In this document: positions 1-6,757 of the stretch, piece after piece | Numbering within the stretch: the first letter of the stretch is position 1 | How the letters are laid out: every line of letters starts with the position of its first letter | From: Sphaerisporangium rhizosphaerae | Lineage (GTDB): Bacteria > Actinomycetota > Actinomycetes > Streptosporangiales > Streptosporangiaceae | Direction: 5' to 3' | DNA length: 64,000 nt | Assembly: GCF_042665155.1 (NCBI RefSeq) | Contig: NZ_JBHTCG010000040.1 | Span: 1 to 64,000 of the forward strand | Position numbers and translations under genes: made by a program | Notes under the pieces: generated by a model | Seen by the model: the letters and a program-made list of their open reading frames with translations, nothing else | Databases searched by the model: none | Told to the model about the DNA's origin: nothing

Positions 1-737
1 GCGGTGCGCGCGCTGGCGGCGGCGGCCACGGCGTCGTCGCGGCCGCACCGGCCGCAGGCGCCCCGGCCGCGGCGCTGCCACGACAGGACGGCGGCGCCCA
101 CGAGGAACCCGCCGGCCAGGGACCACGCCTGGTTCAGCAGCGACCAGTCGAACACGGTGGAGTAGTCGATGCCCGAGGGCCGGCCGAAGGGCGCGCCGAG
201 GATCAGCATGGGGGCGTATCCGGTGAGGGCGAGCAGGTCGGCGCCGGGGACCAGGACCATCAGGGAGAGGGCGACGGCGTAGCCGAAGGTCAGCAGCGCC
301 GCGCGCGGCACCCCGCGCGGGCGCACGGCGTGGCGCCCGGCCATGGCGAGCGCCGCGACCGCGGTCGCGAGCAGGACACCGGCGAAGACGGGTGCGGCGA
401 CCTCGGCGGAGACCCCGCGCAGGACGGGAGCGGCTCCTGCCGAAGACGGGCCCTCGAACGGGTACCCCCTCCCCGTCATCGTCCAGGACAGCGCCACGAC
501 GCCGTAGGCGGCGGCCCACACCGCGGCGGCGTACCCGATCCACCCGCCGGCCATCGCCCCGCCCGGCCGGACCGTCTCCGCGCCCGGGCCTTCGGAGGGA
601 ACGCCCGCCATGTCGTCTCGCGTGGTCTCGCGGTGAGGGGGTCGTCCGCCGGGTTCGGGGATGCCCTCGCGGCGTTCGGGCGGGGTTCTCGCCGGGTCGG
701 CGGGGGTGCTGGGCGGGGTGGTCGGTGTGGGGGACAC
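1..737 (-). CDS. Multi-pass membrane protein, unknown function (3' end outside window)
   Basis: An open reverse-strand frame runs from a GTG at 737 to the left edge without a stop. A CAAGGGAG Shine-Dalgarno lies just upstream of the GTG, which decided the start over the internal ATGs at 611 and 554. About 60 residues of Pro/Thr/Gly-rich cytoplasmic N-terminus precede hydrophobic segments (first at GWIGYAAAVWAAAYGVVALSW, others at APVFAGVLLATAVAALAMA, AALLTFGYAVALSLMVLV and around WSLAGGFLVGAAVLSW). A cysteine pair (CGRCGR) follows the last visible one. It resembles uncharacterised actinobacterial integral membrane proteins. I do not recognise a family and infer no function. Confidence 0.7.
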   Translation of the reverse strand, partial: MSPTPTTPPSTPADPARTPPERREGIPEPGGRPPHRETTRDDMAGVPSEGPGAETVRPGGAMAGGWIGYAAAVWAAAYGVVALSWTMTGRGYPFEGPSSAGAAPVLRGVSAEVAAPVFAGVLLATAVAALAMAGRHAVRPRGVPRAALLTFGYAVALSLMVLVPGADLLALTGYAPMLILGAPFGRPSGIDYSTVFDWSLLNQAWSLAGGFLVGAAVLSWQRRGRGACGRCGRDDAVAAAASART

Positions 738-961
738 GGTCGCTCCCTTGGCTGGAGGTGGGCGTGCGCGGAATCGCGCGTTCCCACGTTCCACCGGTCC
801 GCCGGGCCGCCGACTCCCCCCGGGACGGGAACCTCCTCCCCCGCATGGGGGATCGTGACGAGCCGGGCACCGCCCCCGGAGACCCGGGGACGGCCGGCCG
901 GGTGTGTGTGCGGGGCTGGAAATGGGCATCCAGGTTAATAACGGGGGAAAAGGCGTGAAGT

Positions 962-1092
962 ATGCGTCGTCGGCAGGTGCTCGCGCTCGGTGCCGGGCTC
1001 GTGGCGCTGGCGGCGGGATGCGCCGAACCCTCCGGTCCGCGCAGGCTCGGGTCCGCGACCCTGCCCGTCGTGGTACCAGGCCCGTCCGGCGG
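962..1092 (+). pseudogene. 5' remnant of a TctC-type lipoprotein gene (partial copy of the gene at 5346)
   Basis: The first 43 or so codons match the intact lipoprotein at 5346-6308 nearly base for base, including MRRRQVLALGAGLVALAAGC (signal peptide and lipobox) and the TLPVVVPGPSGG start of the mature domain. The match includes about 40 bases upstream (gggcat...gggggaaa-ggcgtgaagt), so promoter and ribosome-binding region were copied too: about 920-1092 corresponds to about 5304-5476. Similarity stops sharply at 1092 and the frame then runs into unrelated sequence. At most it could make a short truncated lipopeptide. Confidence 0.8.
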
Positions 1093-1098
1093 CGGGGG

Positions 1099-1325
1099 AC
1101 CGGGCCGTCGCCGTCCGGGTGGACGCCGGCTGCGTCACCCGGCCGTTGCCCAGGCCCTGGCGGCCGATGATCGGCTCGGAGCACCTGTCGCACCTGCTCA
1201 GCGCGGAGCTGACCGGCGGCCGTCCCATCGGCCCCGAGCTGGCCGAGGCGCTGCGCCTGGCGCACGAGGAGCTGGGCGTGCGCTCCGTGCGCGCGCACGC
1301 CATCCTCGGCGCCGATCTCGGCGTC
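1099..1325 (+). pseudogene. 5' remnant of a GH39 beta-xylosidase-like gene
   Basis: The frame that includes the ATG at 1167 encodes about 75 residues matching the N-terminus of actinobacterial GH39 enzymes (xylan 1,4-beta-xylosidase type) as I remember them: TRPLPRPWRPMIGSEHLSHL, then a GGRPIGPELAEALRLAHEELG stretch and VRAHAIL.ADLGV. In the family the next residues are DDLGVYRE and about 400 more follow; here similarity ends at 1325, exactly where the stop codon of the opposite-strand ATPase begins. It is in a different frame from the lipoprotein remnant, so this is not a fusion protein. Both pieces are debris of a rearrangement. Confidence 0.75.
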
Positions 1326-2747
1326 TCACTGCCAGGCGGACAGGAGTTGTTCCGGGCTCACGACCGTCACGCCGTCCACCGTGGAGCCGCTTCTGGAGAC
1401 CGCGAGGACGGGGGTGTTCTCGCTCGCTCCGGGCAGTTGTGAGCGGTGGACGTACAACCGGGCGAGGTCTCGGGGGTCGAAGGGGCGGTTCTCCAGCCAC
1501 TTGATGGAGCCGACCGCAGTGATGGCATTGGCGACCGGCGCCCGATCGGCGGCCACGATGTCGATCTCGGGGTGGTTCGTGCGTGTCCAGTAGGCTCCGA
1601 CGGCTCCGGTGTCTTTGGGCAGGGCGCCGTCGGGCATACGGAAAAGCGCTTCCCGGATGACCGGCTCGATGGCCCGGCCCCGCCATGCCGTCCATGATTT
1701 TCTGATCCGCTCCAGCACCAGATCCCCCCGGCCGCGCTCGATTTCCACGAGGTAGGGGCCGAGAAAGCTCAGCCAGAAGCGCAGGTGGGGATCCGCCACC
1801 AGGTAGCGGGTCTCCTTGGAGGGCTGGGTGGAGAGCGGGACGAGCGCATCCACCATGCGTTTGCCGGTGAGCAGGTGCAGGGCCCTGTTCAATGAGGCTT
1901 GGGGCAGCCCGCCCGCCGCTCGGCCGATGAGGGAGAAGGTGCGCTCCCCGGAGCCGATCGCGGTCAGAACCTGCCGCGCCATGGCTCCAGGAGGGAACTC
2001 CGCCGCCAGGGCGCGCTCGCCGCTCACCAGAAGGGCGGACGTCGGGTCGGTGACGGTGTCTTGCAGGTAGTCGAAGACGCCGGCGCCTTCCGGCCATTCG
2101 TCCAGGACCAAAGGGAGCCCTCCGGTGACCAGATAGGCGTCGAACGCCTCGACGGCGGGGAGCGCGAGCATCTCGGCAACCTCGGCCGGGCTGAGCGGCG
2201 GGATCACCATCTCGGTGGCGCGCTGGTAAAACGGGCGGCCGTATTCGTTGAGAGCTTCCATCATCGCCAGGTCCGAGCCGATGCAGAGCAACAGCACGGG
2301 CCGCTTCGACAACTCCCTGTCGAACACCTTCTGCAGGGTGCCTTCGAAGCCGGGGTCGTTGGCGATGAGGTAGGGCATCTCATCGATGACGACGACACTG
2401 GGCCGGTCGGCCGGCAACACGGTCGCCAGCAGGTGCAGGGCGGCGTCCCAGGTCTGAGGGGACTGTTCGCGGAAGAGTTCGGCTCCGGGGAGGGAGGAGG
2501 AGGCGGCGGCCTCGATGAACAGCGCGAGGTCGGCCCGGAGAGCCGGCTGTGCCGACGCGGTGAAGAAGAGGCTCGGCACTCCGCCTCGTCCGATGAACTC
2601 CTCGGCCAGGCGCGACTTGCCGACGCGCCGCCTCCCGCGCATGAGCACCGCTCGGCCCGGGCGTCCGGCTCGTCCCCCGGTCTCGGCGCGGCGCAGCATG
2701 CGCGTCAGGGTGGCGAGTTCCGCCCTACGCCCGATGAACCCGTCCAT
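1326..2747 (-). CDS. AAA-family ATPase with C-terminal DUF234 nuclease-like domain
   Basis: 473 residues. The N-terminal P-loop domain shows FIGRRAEL, Walker A GRRRVGKSRL (about residues 38-46) and Walker B SVVVIDEMPYL (Asp122-Glu123). The C-terminus has the DUF234 pattern E-IDIV ... GSIKW, the remnant of a PD-(D/E)xK nuclease core, with acidic residues and Lys retained. The family (COG1672-like) is common in archaea and scattered in actinobacteria; its biochemical role is not firmly known. The start was taken at MDGFIGRR because the upstream ATG at 2783 has no Shine-Dalgarno. The gene is less GC-rich than its neighbours, has an AT-rich promoter, and ends exactly at the GH39 remnant, suggesting acquisition. 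No partner gene is adjacent. Confidence 0.85.
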   Translation of the reverse strand: MDGFIGRRAELATLTRMLRRAETGGRAGRPGRAVLMRGRRRVGKSRLAEEFIGRGGVPSLFFTASAQPALRADLALFIEAAASSSLPGAELFREQSPQTWDAALHLLATVLPADRPSVVVIDEMPYLIANDPGFEGTLQKVFDRELSKRPVLLLCIGSDLAMMEALNEYGRPFYQRATEMVIPPLSPAEVAEMLALPAVEAFDAYLVTGGLPLVLDEWPEGAGVFDYLQDTVTDPTSALLVSGERALAAEFPPGAMARQVLTAIGSGERTFSLIGRAAGGLPQASLNRALHLLTGKRMVDALVPLSTQPSKETRYLVADPHLRFWLSFLGPYLVEIERGRGDLVLERIRKSWTAWRGRAIEPVIREALFRMPDGALPKDTGAVGAYWTRTNHPEIDIVAADRAPVANAITAVGSIKWLENRPFDPRDLARLYVHRSQLPGASENTPVLAVSRSGSTVDGVTVVSPEQLLSAWQ

Positions 2748-2754
2748 ACGCCAC

Positions 2755-2804
2755 ACACTCTCATTGATGAAACAACCAAGCATGAGACTATCAATAATGA
2801 GTGT
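2755..2804. promoter_or_regulatory. AT-rich imperfect inverted repeat upstream of the ATPase
   Basis: Arms ACACTCTCATTGATGA (2755-2770) and TATCAATAATGAGTGT (2789-2804) are imperfect reverse complements (ACACTC plus ATTGAT shared) about 18 bases apart, in the only clearly AT-rich stretch of the first 6 kb. It lies directly in front of the ATPase start at 2747. It could be an operator or promoter element, or the trace of an integration end. Which one is not decidable from sequence. Confidence 0.35.
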
Positions 2805-2932
2805 CTGTGCGCCTGGGGAAGGTCGACCTTATAGGCTGATGGTCGCCTTTGGCAGCCTGGTTAGGGCCGGGTCGTGAAGGCGGTCCGGCAGCGAGCCTGG
2901 GCCACTTGGGGTGAGGCATCGAGGAGGGGGCC

Positions 2933-3535
2933 GTGCCGCGGATCAGTGCGCCCACCGTGGCACAGCATCGGGCCGCGCAGCGGCGTGCGCTGCTCGACGC
3001 CGCGCGTGCGATCCTCGCCGAGGGCGCCGGCACGGCGCCCGGCCCGGCCGATGTCACCGCCCGCGCCGGGCTCGCCCGCTCGTCGTTCTACCAGTACTTC
3101 CGGTCCCGCCAGGACCTGCTCGACGCGCTCGTCCAGGACCTCTTCCCCCGCTGGTCGCAACGGGTCGTCGGCGAGATGGCCGAGGCGTCCGGGCCCGGCG
3201 AGCGGGTGCTGGCCTACGTCGACGCCAATCTGCGCCTGGTCGCAGAGGGGGAGCACACGATCGCCCGCGCCCTGGCCGCCGTCGCCCCCGGCGAGGGGCT
3301 GGACGCCGGCAGCAAGGACATGCATCAGCGGTTGCTGCATCCGCTGATCGACGCGCTCGGCGAGATGGGCGCTTCCGACCCCGCGGCGATCGCCGAGATG
3401 ATCAACGCGGTGGTCTACGCCGCCTCCCGCATGATCGAGTCCGGTTCGGCGGAGCAGGCCGTGCGGTCACGCGCCCGTGAGCTCCTCGCTCCCTACCTCC
3501 TCAACGGCCGGCCTGATGGCGGCGCCGCACGGTAG
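2933..3535 (+). CDS. TetR-family transcriptional regulator
   Basis: 200 residues. A TetR N-terminal helix-turn-helix (ADVTARAGLARSSFYQYFRSRQDLLDAL, residues about 40-66) is followed by an all-helical ligand-binding region. The GTG start has GAGGAGG eight bases upstream. The gene converges on the MFS exporter and their coding regions overlap by 69 bp, a typical local regulator/pump pair. The operator in front of the exporter (5161-5181) is its likely target. The regulator's own upstream region shows no copy of that operator, so autoregulation is not indicated. Confidence 0.9.
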   Translation: MPRISAPTVAQHRAAQRRALLDAARAILAEGAGTAPGPADVTARAGLARSSFYQYFRSRQDLLDALVQDLFPRWSQRVVGEMAEASGPGERVLAYVDANLRLVAEGEHTIARALAAVAPGEGLDAGSKDMHQRLLHPLIDALGEMGASDPAAIAEMINAVVYAASRMIESGSAEQAVRSRARELLAPYLLNGRPDGGAAR

Positions 3536-5122
3536 CGCGAAGGTCGCGAGCAGCCCGAGCGCGAGGACTCCGGCGGCGCAGAACAGGACGACACGGGTGG
3601 CGTCGACCATGGCCGCGGTTGCGGCGACGCGGATCGCCTGGCCGCCGGGGCGGGCGGCGAGCGTGGGGATGATCGCACCGGCGGACTCGCGCACCGCCGT
3701 GCTCACCGCGGCGCGCTGCTGGCCGGTCAGGCCCGGCGTCCGGGCCAGCCGGTCGGTGGTGCCGGTGCCGAGCAGCACGATGAGCATGGTGCCGAGAGAG
3801 GCGATGCCGAGCGCGGAGCCGACCTGCCGTACGGTGCTCTGCATCCCGGAGGCCTGCCCGCTCTTCTCGACCGGGACGTCGTCGAGGATCACGCTGGTGA
3901 GCTGCGCGGTGGCAAGGCCGACCCCGGCGCCGTAGAGGAACAGCCATCCGGCGATCGTCCAGGAGGTCATCTCCGCGCCGGCGCACACCCGGAGTCCGGC
4001 CACGGCGACGGCCTCGATCGCCAGCCCCGCGCGTACGACGGCGCGGGCCCCGTAGCGGCGGGTGAACCGGGCGGTGGTCCCGGAGGACAGGAACGTGCCG
4101 ACGGCGAGGGCGAGGATCAGGACGCCGGTGCCGAGGGCGCTGTAGCCGAGCGCGCCCTGCAGGCACAAGGGAAGGGCGAACAGCAGCCCGAACTCGCCCA
4201 GCGCCACGACCAGCGCGGCGATGCTCCCGTAGCGGAAACCGCGGATGCGGAACAGCGACAGATCAAGCAGCACCGGCCGTCCGGCGCGGGCGCGGGCGCG
4301 TCCGTCGATGACGAGCAGGGTCAGCGCGACGGCGGACACGACGAGGGCGACCGGCGTCGGTGACACGGCCCACGGCCACTGCCAGTCACCGAAGCGGGCG
4401 TGCGGTGAGGTGCGCCACCATCCGAACCGTTCGCCCTCGATGAGGGCGAACACCAGCGCGCCGAGGCCGATCACCGAGGCGAGGGCGCCAGGGACGTCGG
4501 CGCCCCTGGTGGCGTGCGGATCGGTGGTCTCGGGGACGTACCGGACGGTGCCCGCGATCACCACGAGGATCACCGGCAGGTTCAGCAGGAACGCCCACCG
4601 CCAGGACAGATCGGTGGTGAGCCATCCGCCGGCGAGCGGACCGACGGCCGCCATGCCGCCGATGGTGGAGCCCCAGATGGCGAACGCGACGCCGCGGTCG
4701 CGTCCGGTGTAGGAGGCGTTGACCGTGGCGAGCGTCGCGGGAAGGATCATCGCGGCGCCGACGCCCTGTAGCAGGCGACCGGCGATGAGCACGCCGCCGC
4801 TCCCCGCCAGGGTGGCGATCAGGCTGGAGGCGCCGAAGAGCAGCAGGCCGGCGATGAACAGTCTTCGCCGGCCGAGCAGGTCGCCCATCCGGCCGAAGAG
4901 GATCAGCAGGGCGGCCAGGGACAGCGGGTAGACCGAGTTGATCCACTCGGCCTGCGAGGCGTCCAGCGACAGATCCCCGATGATGGTGGGGACCGCCACG
5001 TTGACGATCGTCGCGTCCATGATGATCAGTGAGACGCCGAGCGCGATGAACGGCATCGGCGCCCAGCGGCTCCGAGCCGGCGCCGGACCGTCCCCGCGCG
5101 TTCCCGTATCGCCGGTCTCCAT
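3467..5122 (-). CDS. MFS multidrug exporter, DHA2 (EmrB/QacA) family
   Basis: 551 residues with about 14 hydrophobic helices, typical of DHA2 proton-driven drug exporters. The first helix carries IIMDATIVNVAVPTI (motif D1), loop 2-3 carries GRMGDLLGRRRLF (motif A) and helix 5 GGMAAVGPLAGGWL (motif C). The start was set at METGDTG, preceded by AAGGTGGG; this puts the TetR operator outside the coding region. It sits in the cytoplasmic membrane; the substrate is unknown. Its 3' end overlaps the regulator gene on the opposite strand. Confidence 0.92.
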   Translation of the reverse strand: METGDTGTRGDGPAPARSRWAPMPFIALGVSLIIMDATIVNVAVPTIIGDLSLDASQAEWINSVYPLSLAALLILFGRMGDLLGRRRLFIAGLLLFGASSLIATLAGSGGVLIAGRLLQGVGAAMILPATLATVNASYTGRDRGVAFAIWGSTIGGMAAVGPLAGGWLTTDLSWRWAFLLNLPVILVVIAGTVRYVPETTDPHATRGADVPGALASVIGLGALVFALIEGERFGWWRTSPHARFGDWQWPWAVSPTPVALVVSAVALTLLVIDGRARARAGRPVLLDLSLFRIRGFRYGSIAALVVALGEFGLLFALPLCLQGALGYSALGTGVLILALAVGTFLSSGTTARFTRRYGARAVVRAGLAIEAVAVAGLRVCAGAEMTSWTIAGWLFLYGAGVGLATAQLTSVILDDVPVEKSGQASGMQSTVRQVGSALGIASLGTMLIVLLGTGTTDRLARTPGLTGQQRAAVSTAVRESAGAIIPTLAARPGGQAIRVAATAAMVDATRVVLFCAAGVLALGLLATFALPCGAAIRPAVEEVGSEELTGA

Positions 5123-5160
5123 GGCGATCCCACCTTTCCTCGTCCTGCGGCCGGCCCATG

Positions 5161-5181
5161 TTACCGACATAGTGTCAGTAA
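5161..5181. promoter_or_regulatory. Palindromic operator of the MFS exporter (TetR-type)
   Basis: Half-sites TTACCGACA and TGTCAGTAA flank a TAG centre: a 9-3-9 inverted repeat with one mismatch. It ends 39 bases upstream of the exporter start codon, where a TetR repressor would block transcription. Assignment to the regulator at 2933 rests on proximity. Confidence 0.75.
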
Positions 5182-5345
5182 GTCAGTGCGGGCGTGGCGT
5201 CCCCGCACGGCGGATCCGGTGCCGGCGCGCTCGCGCCGGCGTCGCGGGATGGGTGCCGCGAGCCTGCCACGCCACCTCCCCTGTCTCGTGTGGGCGCGTC
5301 GTGAACTGGGCATTTAGCTGGATATCGGGGGAAAGGGCGTGAAGT

Positions 5346-6308
5346 ATGCGTCGTCGTCAGGTGCTCGCGCTCGGTGCCGGGCTCGTGGCGCTGGCGGCGG
5401 GATGCGCGGACCCCTTCGATTCACGCAAGCTCGGGTCGGTGACCCTGCCGGTCGTGGTACCCGGCCCGTCCGGCGGTGAAGCCGATCGCGTCGCGCGGGC
5501 GCTCAAGACGGTGGCGGAACGCGACACCCTGGTGCGAGAGCTGCGGGTGGTGAACAGGCCGCAGTACACGGCGCTGACGGAGTTCGGGCGCGCGCCGCAC
5601 CCGAGGCAGGTGCTGCTGGCCGACCCCGAGCTGGTCGGCACGGTCGGCGCGGCGCGGCAGGCGACCGCGTTCGCGGGCACCACGCCGCTGGCCCGGCTGT
5701 GCGGCGAGTGGGAGGCCCTGGTGGTGCCGGGCGGCTCCCGCCTCGCGACCTTCGGCGCCTTCGCCGACCTCATGCGCCGCGACCCGGGCAGGCTCGCGCT
5801 GGGCGGCCGCGCCGAGGGCGGGGTGGACCACGTGCTGTTCGGCATGCTGGCGCAGAGCCTCGGCGTGGACGCGCGCCTGCTGCGCTACGTCGCCTACCCC
5901 ACCAGCGGCGAGGCGGTCGCCGCGCTGGCCAAGGGGGAGGTGGGGGCGGTCCTGGCCGGCCACAACGGCGTGCGCGCGGCCCTGCGAGCCGGTGGGCTGC
6001 GCGCGCTCGCCGTCTCCTCGCCCGACCGCATCCCCGGCGTGGAGGCGCCGACGCTGCTGGAGTGCGACACGCACGTGGACTGCGCGAACTGGCGCGGGCT
6101 GGTCGGGCCGGGCGGCCTGCCCGAGGGCGACCGGGCCGCGCTGACCGGAATGTGCCGCGACCTGGCCGGCTCCCCGCGCTGGAGGGAGCTGTGCGCCCGC
6201 AGCGGCTGGACGCCGCTGTACCTGGAGGGTGAGGACTTCCGGCAGTGGCTCCGTGTCGAGTCCGCCCGCCTCGGCCGCGCCCTCGGCGAACTCGGCCTGC
6301 GCGTCTGA
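5346..6308 (+). CDS. TctC/Bug-type solute-binding lipoprotein
   Basis: 320 residues. A twin-arginine-like basic start (MRRRQ) and hydrophobic stretch end in lipobox LAAGC, so the protein should be lipid-anchored outside the membrane. The mature part has the layout of tripartite tricarboxylate transporter binding proteins: TLPVVVPGPSGGEADRVAR near the start, then ALVVPGGSRLATFGAFADLM, GGRAEGGVDHVLFGMLAQ and a YPTSGEAVAALAKGEVGAVLAG core. These bind small carboxylates in characterised relatives. No TctA/TctB genes are adjacent, so it may serve another transporter or a sensor. A 5' copy of this gene lies at 920-1092. A perfect 9-bp-arm hairpin (5221-5240) lies upstream. Confidence 0.85.
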   Translation: MRRRQVLALGAGLVALAAGCADPFDSRKLGSVTLPVVVPGPSGGEADRVARALKTVAERDTLVRELRVVNRPQYTALTEFGRAPHPRQVLLADPELVGTVGAARQATAFAGTTPLARLCGEWEALVVPGGSRLATFGAFADLMRRDPGRLALGGRAEGGVDHVLFGMLAQSLGVDARLLRYVAYPTSGEAVAALAKGEVGAVLAGHNGVRAALRAGGLRALAVSSPDRIPGVEAPTLLECDTHVDCANWRGLVGPGGLPEGDRAALTGMCRDLAGSPRWRELCARSGWTPLYLEGEDFRQWLRVESARLGRALGELGLRV

Positions 6309-6388
6309 GGCGCCGCATCGCACCAAGGGAGCGGGGCCGTGCCGAGGCGGCCGGGGCATCGCCCGCGCCCGCTTGAGTGGGGTCGCGT

Positions 6389-6435
6389 ACACAACCTGTG
6401 GGGGTGCTTGCGCTCGGGGCCACTAGATGTAGGAT
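6389..6435 (+). promoter_or_regulatory. Two NrdR boxes overlapping the nrdAB promoter
   Basis: Box 1 ACACAACCTGTGGGGG (6389-6404) and box 2 CCACTAGATGTAGGAT (6420-6435) both resemble actinobacterial NrdR boxes. They start 31 bases apart, about three helical turns, the spacing typical of NrdR sites. A plausible promoter lies here (TTGCGC at 6408-6413, TAGGAT at 6430-6435, 16-base spacer), so bound NrdR would cover it. NrdR itself is not in the window. Confidence 0.65.
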
Positions 6436-6439
6436 CCTG

Positions 6440-6640
6440 ATCGTCGCTGGTTCGCCCCCCGGGGCGACGTGAGAGGGAACCCGGTGCGATTCCGGGGCTG
6501 CCCCGCAGCGGTGAGCGGGAACGAAAGCCGTCATATGAGCACTGGGCCGCGATAGTCGGCGGCCTGGGAAGCGACGGCCGGTAGGCATGTGCCAGGCGCC
6601 CGCGAGCCCGAAAACCTGCCGGTGACGCTGGAGTCGTCCA
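6440..6640 (+). ncRNA. Cobalamin (B12) riboswitch upstream of nrdAB
   Basis: The untranslated leader carries the conserved elements in order: GAGAGGGAACCCGGTGCGAT, CCGGGGCTGCCCCGCAGCGG, CACTGG, GGGAAGCGACGGCCGGTAGG and the B12 box GAGCCCGAAAACCTGCC (about 6604-6620). In Streptomyces a riboswitch of this kind switches off the class I nrdAB operon when adenosylcobalamin is plentiful and the B12-dependent class II enzyme suffices; the same logic is inferred here. About 120 bases separate the B12 box from the nrdA start, room for an expression platform that I could not fold with certainty. Confidence 0.93.
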
Positions 6641-6757
6641 GGCCTCGAGGGTGGGCCGCGTGACGGGGTCGTCCGGCGTGCCCGCAGGGTGCCGCTCACC
6701 GGACGTGCGCCGCCGCGTGCCCTCGTACGGGGATTCGAGCGCACGAGGAGAGAGCAC

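Noticed and set aside
5221..5240. Perfect GCCGGCGCG/CGCGCCGGC hairpin as a terminator
   Set aside because: It lies between two divergent gene starts, not behind a gene, so it is left as structure without a role.
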